This document shows, one piece after another, positions 16,482 through 29,974 of a stretch of DNA of 64,000 bases. Positions within the stretch are counted from its first letter, which is position 1, and each line of letters begins with the position of its first letter. The DNA comes from Novosphingobium olei. GTDB lineage: Bacteria; Pseudomonadota; Alphaproteobacteria; Sphingomonadales; Sphingomonadaceae. The stretch spans positions 1-64,000 of the forward strand of contig NZ_JABBGM010000003.1 of the NCBI RefSeq assembly GCF_012927405.1, written 5' to 3'. Below the pieces are notes generated by a model, which saw nothing but the letters and a program-made list of their open reading frames with translations, was not told the origin of the DNA and did no database searches. The position numbers and the translations under genes are program-made.

Positions 16482-17084
16482 ATGGCTGACACCAACTCGA
16501 GCGACACTTCAACGCCCGTGCTTTCGGCCGAAGGCGCAAAGAACGCGGCAGAAGATATCAAGGCCACGGCGAACGACGTGAAGGCCAGTGCAGCGGAAGG
16601 CCTGGCCGACGCCAAGACCCGTTTCGGCAAGGCGATCGAGGAAGCCAAGGCTGGCGCTGCGGCGCTCAAGGACGAAGCCGCCTCTCGCGCAGCCGATGCC
16701 AAGGAAAAGGCCGCCAGCACCGCCAGCGATTGGCAGGAACAGGCCGGCGCCTATGCCACCCAGGCCAAGGAAAAGGGCGTTGAACTCGCCAAGGTCGGCA
16801 AGACCAAGGCCAGCGATGCGCTGGTGACGCTTGGCCAGACCATCTCCGGCACGGCCGAAACGATCGATGAAAAGCTTGGCGTGCAATATGGCGACTATGC
16901 CCGCACTGCCGCGCGCAAGGTTCAGGAAACGGCGGCGAGCCTTGAATCCAAGGACTTCGCCGAGCTGGGCGAAGACCTGAAGGAAGCCGTGCGCAAGAGC
17001 CCGGCGATCGCGGTGGGCATTGCGGCGGTGGCAGGCTTTGCCCTTGCGCGCCTGTTCGGCGGTTCCGACAAGTCCGACGCCTGA
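16482..17084 (+). CDS. YqjD/ElaB-like DUF883 protein
   Basis: 200 residues: a long alanine/lysine/glutamate-rich amphipathic helix (about 15-170) followed by one C-terminal transmembrane helix with a glycine-rich turn (AIAVGIAAVAGFALARLFGG). This is the architecture of ElaB/YqjD/YgaM proteins, tail-anchored inner-membrane proteins that bind ribosomes in E. coli stationary phase. The start at 16482 follows AGAGGAAC. It opens a four-gene plus-strand cluster equivalent to E. coli yqjD-yqjE-yqjK. Confidence 0.75.
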   Translation: MADTNSSDTSTPVLSAEGAKNAAEDIKATANDVKASAAEGLADAKTRFGKAIEEAKAGAAALKDEAASRAADAKEKAASTASDWQEQAGAYATQAKEKGVELAKVGKTKASDALVTLGQTISGTAETIDEKLGVQYGDYARTAARKVQETAASLESKDFAELGEDLKEAVRKSPAIAVGIAAVAGFALARLFGGSDKSDA

Positions 17085-17109
17085 TGCACGCAGGCAAAGG
17101 GCTGCGGGC

Positions 17110-17508
17110 ATGATGGACAGCGAAGGCCAGCCCGGCAGCGAAGCCGGCGCGCCCAAGGGTGCGCGCGACTTCGCGCTGGGCGATGGCATCCGCGCATTGC
17201 TGGAAGACGGTCAGACCTTGTTCGAGGCGGAGATCGCCTTCCAGCAAGCGCGCGTCGGATATGTGCTCGGTCGCGCCAAGGGTATCGCACTCCTTCTGGT
17301 GGCAACGCTGTTTCTGGCGTTCTTCTTTCTGGTGGCCTTGGTCGTCGGCCTTCTTCTCGCCCTCACGCCGCTGGTCGGACCGTGGGGTGCGCTGGGGATC
17401 GTCGCCGCCGTGCTGCTGGTGGGCACTATAGGTAGCTTCGTGAGCGCGGTGTCGCGCTATCGCGCGGCGCGTGACGTCCTCCTCGGCAAGGACGGGAGCA
17501 AGGCATGA
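17110..17508 (+). CDS. YqjE-like phage-holin-family (DUF1469) protein
   Basis: 132 residues with an N-terminal amphipathic region and two long transmembrane helices (about 57-83 and 88-113) separated by a short TPLVGPWG turn, the layout of Phage_holin_3_6/YqjE proteins. Two adjacent ATG codons (17110, 17113) are possible. It is not a phage gene: it follows a YqjD-like gene by 25 bp and overlaps the next gene by four bases. The function in the envelope is unknown. Confidence 0.8.
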   Translation: MMDSEGQPGSEAGAPKGARDFALGDGIRALLEDGQTLFEAEIAFQQARVGYVLGRAKGIALLLVATLFLAFFFLVALVVGLLLALTPLVGPWGALGIVAAVLLVGTIGSFVSAVSRYRAARDVLLGKDGSKA

Positions 17509-17810
17509 CCACGGCCAGCGAATACGCCGAGCTGCGCACACTGCGCACACGGGCATGGAGCCAGGTCCGCTCCGACGTCGAAGCCTTGCGCGATGCGCTT
17601 GACAGCCGCTCGATCGGCCAGCGGATCAAGGACAAGGCGGCGGACGAGGTTGTCGACATCATCGATAACGCCCGCGATGTCGCAACCGAGAACAAGGCGG
17701 TCATCGGCCTGACCCTCGCGGCGCTGATCGGATGGTTCTTCCGTCGGCCCATCGCGGAAGTGGCACAGGATGTCGCCGAGGCCGTTACCGATTACGTCGA
17801 CCGGCGTTGA
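17505..17810 (+). CDS. Small membrane protein of the YqjD/YqjE cluster
   Basis: 101 residues. A charged helical N terminus (about 1-60) leads into one hydrophobic segment (AVIGLTLAALIGWFF) and a short charged tail. The layout is like DUF3618 or YqjK-like proteins, but I cannot place it with confidence. Its ATGA overlap with the holin-family gene indicates translational coupling, so the products are probably made in fixed ratio. Confidence 0.7.
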   Translation: MTTASEYAELRTLRTRAWSQVRSDVEALRDALDSRSIGQRIKDKAADEVVDIIDNARDVATENKAVIGLTLAALIGWFFRRPIAEVAQDVAEAVTDYVDRR

Positions 17811-17864
17811 CCGGGCCAAACCGCTCCGAACGGGGCCAATCGCACACAGACACAGGAGTCTCCC

Positions 17865-18332
17865 GTGACCGAAGAAACCGCGTCCCGCCTGCGTGATCGT
17901 CTCGACGCCGCCAAGGCCCGCGACGTCGCCCGCTCCAGCGTCGAGACCGTCAAGGGCGTGATCCATGAACATCCGGTCGCCGCGCTTGCCGGTGGTATCC
18001 TCGTCGGCGCGATCGTCGCGCGCATGCTTCCGCGCGGTTCGAAGACGCAGGAAGAGCCGGTGAAGAAGGCGGGCAAGAGCGCCTCGGCCCTCGCCGCGCT
18101 CGGCGCCGAACTCGCCCTCGCCTATGCCACCAAGGCCGCAGAAAAGGGCCGCGAAGGCGTTCACAAGCTCGAGGATATCGGTGGCAGCGTCAGCGGCAGG
18201 ATCGGCGATGGCGCAAGCGAGGCGAAAAAGCGCGCCGCCGACTTCGCCGAGATCGCCGTCGGTGCCCTGCGCGATGCGGGTGAAGCAGCGCTCAAGCGCG
18301 CAAACGATCTCAAGGATCGCGTGAAGCACTGA
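17865..18332 (+). CDS. DUF883-like amphipathic membrane protein
   Basis: 155 residues: N-terminal helix, a transmembrane segment (PVAALAGGILVGAIVARML, about 42-60) and a long alanine/lysine-rich helix to the end. Here the anchor precedes the long helix, the reverse of the first gene of the cluster, so the soluble part would project from the opposite end. Last gene of the cluster; a terminator follows. Unknown function. Confidence 0.65.
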   Translation: MTEETASRLRDRLDAAKARDVARSSVETVKGVIHEHPVAALAGGILVGAIVARMLPRGSKTQEEPVKKAGKSASALAALGAELALAYATKAAEKGREGVHKLEDIGGSVSGRIGDGASEAKKRAADFAEIAVGALRDAGEAALKRANDLKDRVKH

Positions 18333-18356
18333 TCGACGGTCAGCCCTTGCGGACAC

Positions 18357-18377
18357 GGGGAGCGGCATCGGCTCCCC
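18357..18377 (+). terminator. Terminator of the YqjD/YqjE-like cluster
   Basis: GGGGAGC (18357-18363) pairs with GCTCCCC (18371-18377), followed by GCGTTCCTTGTTTC. Confidence 0.7.
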
Positions 18378-18489
18378 GCGTTCCTTGTTTCACAAATCTT
18401 ACGCTACGACTTTCGGTGCTCTTGCCACCGACCAGCACTTTTGCCAGTGGCGCAGGCGAATCTTCCTCCCCTCAAGGAACAATCGCGAC

Positions 18490-18711
18490 ATGCAGAAGCT
18501 GCACCTGGTGATGGGCGGTCGGGTCAAGGACCCGCAGGCCCTCGAATTCGTGGATCTCAAGGCCATCGACGTCGTCGGCGTCTTCCCCGACTATGCCAGC
18601 GCCGAAGACGCCTGGCGCGGCGCGGCGCAGCGTACGGTCGACGATGCGGAAATGCGCTACGTGATCGTGCATCTCCATCGCCTGCTCGAACCGGACCTGC
18701 CCAAGGCCTGA
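18490..18711 (+). CDS. DUF4170 domain protein
   Basis: 73-residue protein matching the short alphaproteobacterial DUF4170 family: it opens MQKLHLVMGGRVKD, has FPDYASAEDAWRGAAQRTVDDA in the middle (helix), and ends in a strand and helix (YVIVHLHRLL). The start at 18490 follows AAGGA by 10 bases. The function is unknown. Single gene with its own strong terminator. Confidence 0.85.
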   Translation: MQKLHLVMGGRVKDPQALEFVDLKAIDVVGVFPDYASAEDAWRGAAQRTVDDAEMRYVIVHLHRLLEPDLPKA

Positions 18712-18728
18712 TCTGGCGACGGGAAATA

Positions 18729-18765
18729 AAAAGGGCCCCGGAAGGATTGCTTCCGGGGCCCTTTT
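18729..18765. terminator. Strong bidirectional terminator (DUF4170 / greA)
   Basis: A perfect 16-bp stem (AAAAGGGCCCCGGAAG with its complement) around a GATTG loop, with four A on one side and four T on the other, serves both converging genes. Confidence 0.92.
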
Positions 18766-18789
18766 CCATTCGCATTCGAAAGTCGAAGC

Positions 18790-19266
18790 TCAGATGAACT
18801 CGATCTTCTCGACAACGTAGAACTTGTCACCCGAAGGCACGGTCACTTCGACCTCGTCCTCGACCTTGCGCCCGATCAGCGCGCGCCCGAGCGGCGAATT
18901 GTAGCTGATCTTGCCAAGCTTCGCGTCAGCTTCGGCCTGTCCCACGATCTGGTAGCGCACCGGCTTGTCGTCGTCGTCGAGCAAGGTCACCGTCGCTCCG
19001 AACACGATCCGGTCGCCCGACAGCGTGGTCGGATCGATGATCTGCGCGCGGCTGATCTTGTCCTCCAGGTCGGCAATCGTCGCCTCGACCTGTCCCTGGC
19101 GCTCCTTGGCGGCGTGATATTCGGCATTTTCCGAAAGATCGCCATGCGCACGCGCTTCCTCGATGGCGTCAACGATCTTCGGGCGCTCTTCGCGCAGCGC
19201 CTTCAGCTCGGAGGTCAGCTTTTCATAGCCTTCCTGGAGCATCGGCAGCTTTTCGATACTGGCCAT
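18790..19266 (-). CDS. greA: Transcription elongation factor GreA
   Basis: 158 residues. Rescues backtracked RNA polymerase by stimulating transcript cleavage. N-terminal coiled coil (about 1-75) carries the acidic tip [18 protein letters not shown] with the conserved DLSENAEY; the C-terminal FKBP-like domain has SPLGRALIG and DEVEV. The start at 19266 ([10 protein letters not shown]) is preferred over an upstream ATG because AGGAAAAGGA precedes it and it matches family starts. It follows carB on the same strand with a 141-bp gap; carAB-greA order is known in other proteobacteria. Confidence 0.97.
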   Translation of the reverse strand: MASIEKLPMLQEGYEKLTSELKALREERPKIVDAIEEARAHGDLSENAEYHAAKERQGQVEATIADLEDKISRAQIIDPTTLSGDRIVFGATVTLLDDDDKPVRYQIVGQAEADAKLGKISYNSPLGRALIGRKVEDEVEVTVPSGDKFYVVEKIEFI

Positions 19267-19407
19267 CAGTATTCCTTTTCCTTTCAAACCCTTGGCGCAA
19301 GCGGGCGTTCAAGACGCTACGCTGGCCGGGGCAAACCGTTCCCCGCCGGACCACACAATGCGGCCCGGGACTTCACATCCGGTACGTGCGGGGGGACCCG
19401 TGGAAGC

Positions 19408-22731
<3,324 letters not shown>

Positions 22732-22803
22732 TTTCGCTCTCGTGTCTCGACACCCGGATCACGATGAATGTCGTGCCGGGCAGGAATATCTCAAATGAGC
22801 CGC

Positions 22804-23994
22804 TCAACCGAGCGACGCGACAAACTTCTCGAACAAGTAGAAACTGTCCTGCGGCCCCGGGCTCGCCTCGGGGTGATACTGCACCCCGAACGCGCGCTTG
22901 CCCTTTACCGCGATGCCGCAGTTCGAGCCGTCGAACAGCGACACGTGCGTCTCGACCACGTTCTCACCCAGCGCGCCGGGGGCGTTGTCGACCGCGAAGC
23001 CGTGGTTCATCGAGGTGATCTCGACCACGCCGTCCTCGATCCGCTTGACCGGGTGGTTCGCGCCGCGGTGGCCTTGGTGCATCTTGGTGGTGCGGGCGCC
23101 GGCGGCGAGCGCCAGCATCTGGTGGCCAAGGCAGATGCCGAAGATCGGCATGTCCATTTCGAGCAGCTTCTGGATCACCGGCACGGCATAGGCGCCGGTC
23201 GCCGCCGGATCGCCCGGACCGTTCGACAGGAACACGCCGGCGGGCTTCAGTTCGAGGATCTTGTCCACGCTGGTCTCCGCCGGCACGACGGTAACGTCGG
23301 CCCCGGCCTTCACCAGGTTGCGGAAGATGTTGTCCTTCGCGCCATAGTCGATGGCGACGACGTGCGGGCGCCCGGTGCCTTCGGGCTTGGTATAGCCCTC
23401 GCCCAGCTTCCAGATCGAGCCTTCCCACTCTTCCTTCGCCTCGCGCGTGACCTTGATGGCAAGGTCCATGCCTTCGAGGCCCGGCCACGAACGCGCGCGC
23501 TCGACCAGCGCCTCGATGTCGAAATTGCCTTCGGGATCGTGCGCGATCACCGCGTTGGGCGCGCCGGACATGCGGATGCGGCGGGTCAGCGCGCGGGTGT
23601 CGATCCCGGCAAGGCCGATCTTGCCCTGCACTTCCAGCCAGCGCTGGAACGTGCCGGTGGCGCGGAAGTTGGCGGGGTCGGTCACGTCCTCGCGCACCAC
23701 GCAGCCGATCGCGCCGGGCACGCCCGCGCTTTCGATGTCCTCGGAATTCACGCCGACGTTGCCGATGTGCGGGAACGTGAAGGTCACGATCTGCGCGGCA
23801 TAGGAAGGATCGGTCATCACTTCCTGGTATCCGGTCATCGCGGTGTTGAAGCACACCTCGCCCACCGAGGAGCCGACGGCACCGAAGCCGCGTCCCCACG
23901 AAACCGATCCATCCGCAAGAACGAGAACTCCGGTCGCACCTTTTGGCGTCGCACCATCTGGTTTGGGCGCGTGCGAAAGTGCGGGGTCGGCCAT
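22804..23994 (-). CDS. carA: Carbamoyl-phosphate synthase small subunit
   Basis: 396 residues. Glutaminase subunit that feeds ammonia to CarB. The N-terminal CPSase domain contains GEVCFNTAMTGYQEVMTDPS; the C-terminal class I amidotransferase has the nucleophile cysteine in FGICLGHQML and the HPEASPGP histidine/glutamate pair. It starts the carA-carB(-greA) unit and is divergent from the YqeY gene across a 156-bp gap. Confidence 0.98.
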   Translation of the reverse strand: MADPALSHAPKPDGATPKGATGVLVLADGSVSWGRGFGAVGSSVGEVCFNTAMTGYQEVMTDPSYAAQIVTFTFPHIGNVGVNSEDIESAGVPGAIGCVVREDVTDPANFRATGTFQRWLEVQGKIGLAGIDTRALTRRIRMSGAPNAVIAHDPEGNFDIEALVERARSWPGLEGMDLAIKVTREAKEEWEGSIWKLGEGYTKPEGTGRPHVVAIDYGAKDNIFRNLVKAGADVTVVPAETSVDKILELKPAGVFLSNGPGDPAATGAYAVPVIQKLLEMDMPIFGICLGHQMLALAAGARTTKMHQGHRGANHPVKRIEDGVVEITSMNHGFAVDNAPGALGENVVETHVSLFDGSNCGIAVKGKRAFGVQYHPEASPGPQDSFYLFEKFVASLG

Positions 23995-24150
23995 GATTGG
24001 GGGCGCTCCGTTGGCAAGGGGTCTGGCGATGTCGCTAAGGCTCGCCCGCTAGACCTGCGGCGTCCCAGCGTCAACCTAGCGAAGGCAGAAAGTTTCCCCT
24101 AGATGGGGCCATCCGCGTTCCACGCGAACCCACATCCACAGGAATCGAAG

Positions 24151-24606
24151 ATGATCCGCGACACCATCAAGGCCGCGCAGGTTTCGGCAATGAAGGCCGG
24201 CGACAAGCCCCGCCTCGCCGCCGTCCGCCTGATCCTTGCCAAGCTCAAGGACAAGGATATCGAACTGCGCACCGCCGCCAACGTGCCCGACGACGATACG
24301 CTGGTGGTCGACGTGCTGCAGAAGATGGCCAAGCAGCGCCGCGAATCGATTGCGCTCTACGAACAGGGCGGCCGCCAGGAACTCGCCGACGTCGAAAAGG
24401 GCGAACTCGCCGTGATCGAGGAATTCCTGCCCCAGCAGCTCTCCGAGGAAGACACCCGCGCCGCAATCGCCGCGATCATCGCCGAAACCGGCGCTGCCGG
24501 CATGAAGGACATGGGGCGCGTCGTCGCCGCTCTGAAGGCGAAGCACGGCAGCCAGCTCGACATGGGCAAGGCCAGCGGGCTGGTAAAGGCCGCGCTGGCG
24601 GGGTGA
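24151..24606 (+). CDS. GatB/YqeY domain protein
   Basis: 151 residues of the YqeY family, whose fold matches the tail domain of GatB in the tRNA-dependent amidotransferase. IRDTIKAAQVSAMKAGDK at the start and AGMKDMGRVVAALKAKHG near the end are the family signatures. The start at 24151 follows CAGGAATCGAAG. In many alphaproteobacteria yqeY sits between carA and dnaG, as here. Its precise role is unknown. Confidence 0.93.
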   Translation: MIRDTIKAAQVSAMKAGDKPRLAAVRLILAKLKDKDIELRTAANVPDDDTLVVDVLQKMAKQRRESIALYEQGGRQELADVEKGELAVIEEFLPQQLSEEDTRAAIAAIIAETGAAGMKDMGRVVAALKAKHGSQLDMGKASGLVKAALAG

Positions 24607-24644
24607 TCTTCGCGCGGAAAGGAAAGCCCTTGCCGCGACGACGC

Positions 24645-24726
24645 TCGACACGAATGGAGATCAGCCTAGTCTTACATCTCTTACCGCACCCCCCCTTCCT
24701 GTTCGTGTCGAGCGAAGTCGAGACAC
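24645..24726. repeat. REP-like doublet upstream of the GIY-YIG gene
   Basis: A clear copy of the repeat GTTCGTGTCGAGCGAAGTCG lies at 24701-24720 and continues AGACAC to 24726. A shorter, degenerate inverted copy (CTCGACACGAATGG) lies at 24644-24657. Together they can fold as a hairpin. The same repeat recurs twice at 25026-25115. Confidence 0.75.
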
Positions 24727-24742
24727 CCCGCAATGTGATCCC

Positions 24743-25057
24743 ATGGCCTTCTGGACGTACATTCTGCGCTGTGCCGATGGAAAGTATTACACAGGCCACA
24801 CCGAAGACCTCGAACGGCGCATGGCTGAACATGCGCAAGGTGGCTTCTGCGCCTTCACCACGCCGGGCCGCCCCGTGACCCTCGTGTGGTCTGAAGCTTT
24901 TCCCACCCGCTACGAAGCGCTTTCGTGCGAAGTCCGGGTCGGCAAATGGTCGCGTGCCAAGAAGGAAGCGCTGATCGCGGCTGATTGGGCGCGGATTTCG
25001 CACTTCGCCAAACCACCGCGCGAACGTGTCTCGACTTCGCTCGACACGAACGGGTAG
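24743..25057 (+). CDS. GIY-YIG endonuclease-domain protein (UPF0213-like)
   Basis: 104 residues. The GIY-YIG core is visible as TYILRCADGKYYTGHTED (YIL and YTG replacing GIY and YIG), with Arg and Glu in LERRMAEHAQGG and a later helix from ALSCEVRVGKW. Such single-domain proteins have unproven DNA-processing roles and are common as horizontally mobile singletons. The last dozen residues (RERVSTSLDTNG) are encoded by a copy of the REP-like repeat at 25026-25053, so the present C terminus was created by repeat insertion or expansion. No good ribosome site is seen. Confidence 0.85.
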   Translation: MAFWTYILRCADGKYYTGHTEDLERRMAEHAQGGFCAFTTPGRPVTLVWSEAFPTRYEALSCEVRVGKWSRAKKEALIAADWARISHFAKPPRERVSTSLDTNG

Positions 25058-25115
25058 ATTGGCGCTCCCTTCAAAATGCCCCCACCCCGTTCGTGTCGAG
25101 CGTAGTCGAGACACG
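25026..25115. repeat. Inverted pair of REP-like repeats (REPIN-like) before dnaG
   Basis: Copy one (25026-25053, inverted orientation) and copy two (25088-25115, direct) differ from perfect complementarity by one base (GAAG against GTAG) across about 28 bp, separated by 34 bp. They could form a long hairpin in DNA or RNA. Copy one also encodes the end of the GIY-YIG protein; copy two lies 36 bp before the dnaG start. Confidence 0.85.
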
Positions 25116-25151
25116 TTTCACAAAGGCCCGCCACGAACGCATGTACAAGCC

Positions 25152-27020
25152 ATGAGCCTCTCCCCCCAATGGCTGGACGAATTGCGCGCCCGGGTCTCGC
25201 TTTCGGGGCTGATCGGGCGGTCGGTGCGCGTCCAGAAGGCGGGGCGGGAATTCAAGGCGTGCTGTCCGTTCCACAACGAAAAGACGCCCAGCTTCACCAT
25301 CAACGACGAAAAGGGCTTCTACCACTGCTTCGGCTGCGGCGCGCATGGCGATGTGATCCGCTGGATGACCGACCACCAGGGCCTGCCCTTCATGGACGCG
25401 GTCAAGGAACTGGCGCTGCAGGCGGGCATGGAAGTCCCCGCTCCCGATCCGCGCGCGGCAAGGCGTGCGGAGCAGCAGAAGTCGCTGCACGACGTCATGG
25501 CCGCAGCGCAGGAGTACTTTCGCGAATCGCTTAAAGGTCCCGGCGGCGCAGCGGCGCGTGCCTATCTGGCCTCGCGCGGGTTTCCCGAAGGCATCGTGCG
25601 CGAATTCGGCTTTGGCTATGCCCCCAATGACCGCCAAGGAATGAAGGCCGCGCTCTCCGCTTTCCCCGAGGACATGCTGATCGAGGCGGGCCTCAGGATC
25701 GTGGTCGAAGGCAAGGATCCCTACGACCGCTTCCGCGACCGGCTGATGCTGCCCATCCTCGATGCGCGCGGCCGCGTCATCGCGTTCGGCGGCCGAATCC
25801 TCTCGCCCGAGAAGACCGATGCGCCCAAGTACCTGAACTCGCCGGACACGCCGCTGTTCGACAAGGGGCGCACCGTCTACAACCTGCACCGCGCAGGCCC
25901 TGCCGCGCGCCAGTCGGGGCGGATCGTCGTTGTCGAAGGCTACATGGACGTGGTCGCGCTCGCCGCCGCCGGCATTGCCGAAGCGGTCGCGCCCCTGGGC
26001 ACCGCGCTGACCGAACACCAGCTCGAACGGCTCTGGCGCGTGACTGAGCGGCCGACGCTATGCTTCGATGGCGATGCCGCCGGCCAGCGCGCCGCGATGC
26101 GCGCGGTGGTGCGCGCCCTGCCGATGCTCCAGCCCGGGCACTCGCTGCGCATCGTCACCCTACCGCAGGGCATGGACCCGGACGACGTCGTGAAGAAGCA
26201 GGGCCCGCAGGCGATGGAAACCCTGCTGGGCGAAGCGCGCAGCCTCGTCGATGTGCTGTGGGAAGCCGAGCGCGACGCCGCCCCGCTCGCCACGCCCGAG
26301 GACAAGGCCGGCCTCAAGGCGCGCCTGCTCGCCCATTGCGACACCATCGCCCATCCCGATATCAAGGCGCTCTATCGCAGCGACCTCACCCGCCGCTTCG
26401 GCGATCTCGCCTATGCCCGGCCCGAACGCGCGCCGTTCCAGCCGCGATCGAAGCAGCCACAGCGCGGCGCCCAGCAGAGAAGTGGCCAGCCGTGGAAGCC
26501 TGCCCCGCCCCCGCTCGATCCGCAGGACGCCGCTCGCCTGCGCAACGTCGGCACCAACGATGCGCTGATGGCCGCCGTGCTCGCCGGCCTTGTCGCGCAC
26601 CCTTCGCTGATCGCGCCGCAGTGCGAGGCCCTTGCCCGGCTCCATCCCCAGCAGCCAGACCAGGCCGCGCTGCTCGATGCGCTGCTGCTCATGGCCGACT
26701 CGGGCCAAACGGTTGAAACGCAACGGCTCGCCACCATATTGGCGGAGCGAGGGCTGAAGGTCCCGCAAGCGGCGGACTACGCCGGAATGCGATTCGGCTT
26801 CCTGAACCCGGCAAGCGATTCGGCGCGCGACGAACTCGCCGAAGCAATCGCCCTGCTGGTCGAGTTGCCGGCCGTCGAAACGGCGCTGGTCGACGCAAAC
26901 CGGCGCCACGAGGCGGAGTTTTCCGACGAAAGTTTTGCCGAACAGCAGCGTTTGCTGCAACGAAGGCTGGCGTTGCTTGCCCGTTTGGGGCAGATGGGCC
27001 GTGCTCGGCTTTCGTTATAA
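25152..27020 (+). CDS. dnaG: DNA primase DnaG
   Basis: 622 residues. Makes RNA primers for replication. Zinc-binding domain (about 1-100) has CCPFHNEKTPSF and FYHCFGCGAHGDVI; the RNA polymerase core with TOPRIM fold (about 110-430) has FGGRILS, KYLNSPDTPLFDKG, VVEGYMDVVAL and the metal site LCFDGDAAGQRA; the C-terminal DnaB-binding domain follows. The start at 25152 (MSLSPQWLDELRARVS) matches the family; upstream in-frame codons are repeat DNA. rpoD follows 63 bp later, the macromolecular-synthesis order. Confidence 0.98.
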   Translation: MSLSPQWLDELRARVSLSGLIGRSVRVQKAGREFKACCPFHNEKTPSFTINDEKGFYHCFGCGAHGDVIRWMTDHQGLPFMDAVKELALQAGMEVPAPDPRAARRAEQQKSLHDVMAAAQEYFRESLKGPGGAAARAYLASRGFPEGIVREFGFGYAPNDRQGMKAALSAFPEDMLIEAGLRIVVEGKDPYDRFRDRLMLPILDARGRVIAFGGRILSPEKTDAPKYLNSPDTPLFDKGRTVYNLHRAGPAARQSGRIVVVEGYMDVVALAAAGIAEAVAPLGTALTEHQLERLWRVTERPTLCFDGDAAGQRAAMRAVVRALPMLQPGHSLRIVTLPQGMDPDDVVKKQGPQAMETLLGEARSLVDVLWEAERDAAPLATPEDKAGLKARLLAHCDTIAHPDIKALYRSDLTRRFGDLAYARPERAPFQPRSKQPQRGAQQRSGQPWKPAPPPLDPQDAARLRNVGTNDALMAAVLAGLVAHPSLIAPQCEALARLHPQQPDQAALLDALLLMADSGQTVETQRLATILAERGLKVPQAADYAGMRFGFLNPASDSARDELAEAIALLVELPAVETALVDANRRHEAEFSDESFAEQQRLLQRRLALLARLGQMGRARLSL

Positions 27021-27021
27021 T
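27016..27021 (+). promoter_or_regulatory. Candidate -10 element for rpoD
   Basis: TATAAT at the dnaG stop codon lies inside a rare AT-rich patch (TTATAATTATATGATG) 63 bp before the rpoD start. No good -35 hexamer is at the usual distance, so this is weak; an extended or alternative sigma promoter is possible. Confidence 0.3.
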
Positions 27022-27083
27022 TATATGATGCACGCGCTCCGGCCCCCAGCAGGCCGGCGGATGACAGGTGGTACCGGGTTTCA

Positions 27084-29087
<2,004 letters not shown>

Positions 29088-29112
29088 GCGCCAGAACAAG
29101 AAGGGCCGCCCG

Positions 29113-29679
29113 ATGTTGCTCATGATGTCGGCGGCCCTTGCCGCCCTCGCGCCGGCTGCGGCCACTGCGGCCCAGCCCGCACCGGCCGCCGCGCCGGCCA
29201 CTCCCGCCACGGCCGCGCTCGATGCCAGGGCGTTGGCCACCGCGCGCGAAATCATCCGCGTCGGCTTTCCCGAAGACAAGCGGATCGAGATGTTTTCCGG
29301 TGTGGTCGATACCATGACCGGCCAGATGCGCTCGGCGATGATGCCCTCGCTCAACAACGATCCCGTCGCCAAGGGCATGGTCGAACGCAAGCTCGACAGC
29401 TTCATTCCTCAAGGCAAGGCGGTGATGGTCCAGCACATCCCCCCGTTCATGGACGCCTATGCGCAAGGCTATGCCCGCGAATTCAGCCAGGCCGAACTCG
29501 ACCAGATCCTCGTCTTCGCCAAAACGCCGGTCGGCCAGCATTACTTCCTGCGCAGCAGCGCGATCATCGCCGATCCCGCCTTTGCGGAGGTCAACAAGGC
29601 CTACCTGCGCGAACTCCAGCCGCTGGTCGAAAAGATGCAGCGCGAACTGGTCGCCGAGCTTACCGCCTACTTCATGTAG
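29113..29679 (+). CDS. DUF2059 domain protein, exported
   Basis: 188 residues with a hydrophobic signal-like N terminus (LLMMSAALAALAPAAATAA) and an alanine/proline linker, followed by a DUF2059 helical domain (about 95-180) containing FMDAYAQGYAREFSQAEL, AKTPVGQHYFLRSS and ELQPLVEKMQREL. It is probably periplasmic. Function unknown. The start at 29113 follows AAGAAGGG by 7 bases. Likely transcribed with rpoD by read-through. Confidence 0.85.
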   Translation: MLLMMSAALAALAPAAATAAQPAPAAAPATPATAALDARALATAREIIRVGFPEDKRIEMFSGVVDTMTGQMRSAMMPSLNNDPVAKGMVERKLDSFIPQGKAVMVQHIPPFMDAYAQGYAREFSQAELDQILVFAKTPVGQHYFLRSSAIIADPAFAEVNKAYLRELQPLVEKMQRELVAELTAYFM

Positions 29680-29817
29680 CATCCTCCCAAGCCGGCCGGG
29701 TCGTCCTGATCGGACAAGCGGCGCGGCTCTTCCACGGAACGGGCCATGCCCAAGACGAGCCGAGGAACGGCGCACGGCGCCACCCGTTGATGGGTCAGAG
29801 CGTATGGAAAGCATCAT

Positions 29818-29874
29818 GGTCGGTCCGTCCGGGACGACCGGGAAAGGCCTCGACGGGATCGTCGGGGCCTTTTT
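29818..29874 (+). terminator. Tandem hairpins, the second a Rho-independent terminator
   Basis: Hairpin one pairs GGTCGGTCC (29818-29826) with GGGACGACC (29831-29839), with mispairs in the middle. Hairpin two pairs AAAGGCC-T-CGACG (29843-29855) with CGTCG-G-GGCCTTT (29860-29872) and ends in five T. It lies 160-190 bp past the DUF2059 stop, rather far, so it may end a separate small transcript. Confidence 0.75.
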
Positions 29875-29928
29875 CGTATGGGCCCAACAAGGGGCAAGGA
29901 TGAAATGAGGCCATCACCCCATCTTCAC

Positions 29929-29945
29929 CCCGGACTTAATCCGGG
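29929..29945. repeat. Short REP-like hairpin CCCGGA-CTTAA-TCCGGG
   Basis: Perfect 6-bp arms with a 5-base loop, followed by ATCCCCC. Closely similar CCCGGACTTGATCCGGG repeats are common between genes in sphingomonads. Only one copy was seen in this window. Confidence 0.5.
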
Positions 29946-29974
29946 ATCCCCCTCCCCTCTTTACCCTCTTCCCG

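Noticed and set aside
17110..17508. Prophage holin
   Set aside because: The family name suggests phage, but neighbours are YqjD-like envelope genes and no phage genes are near; it is the chromosomal YqjE type.
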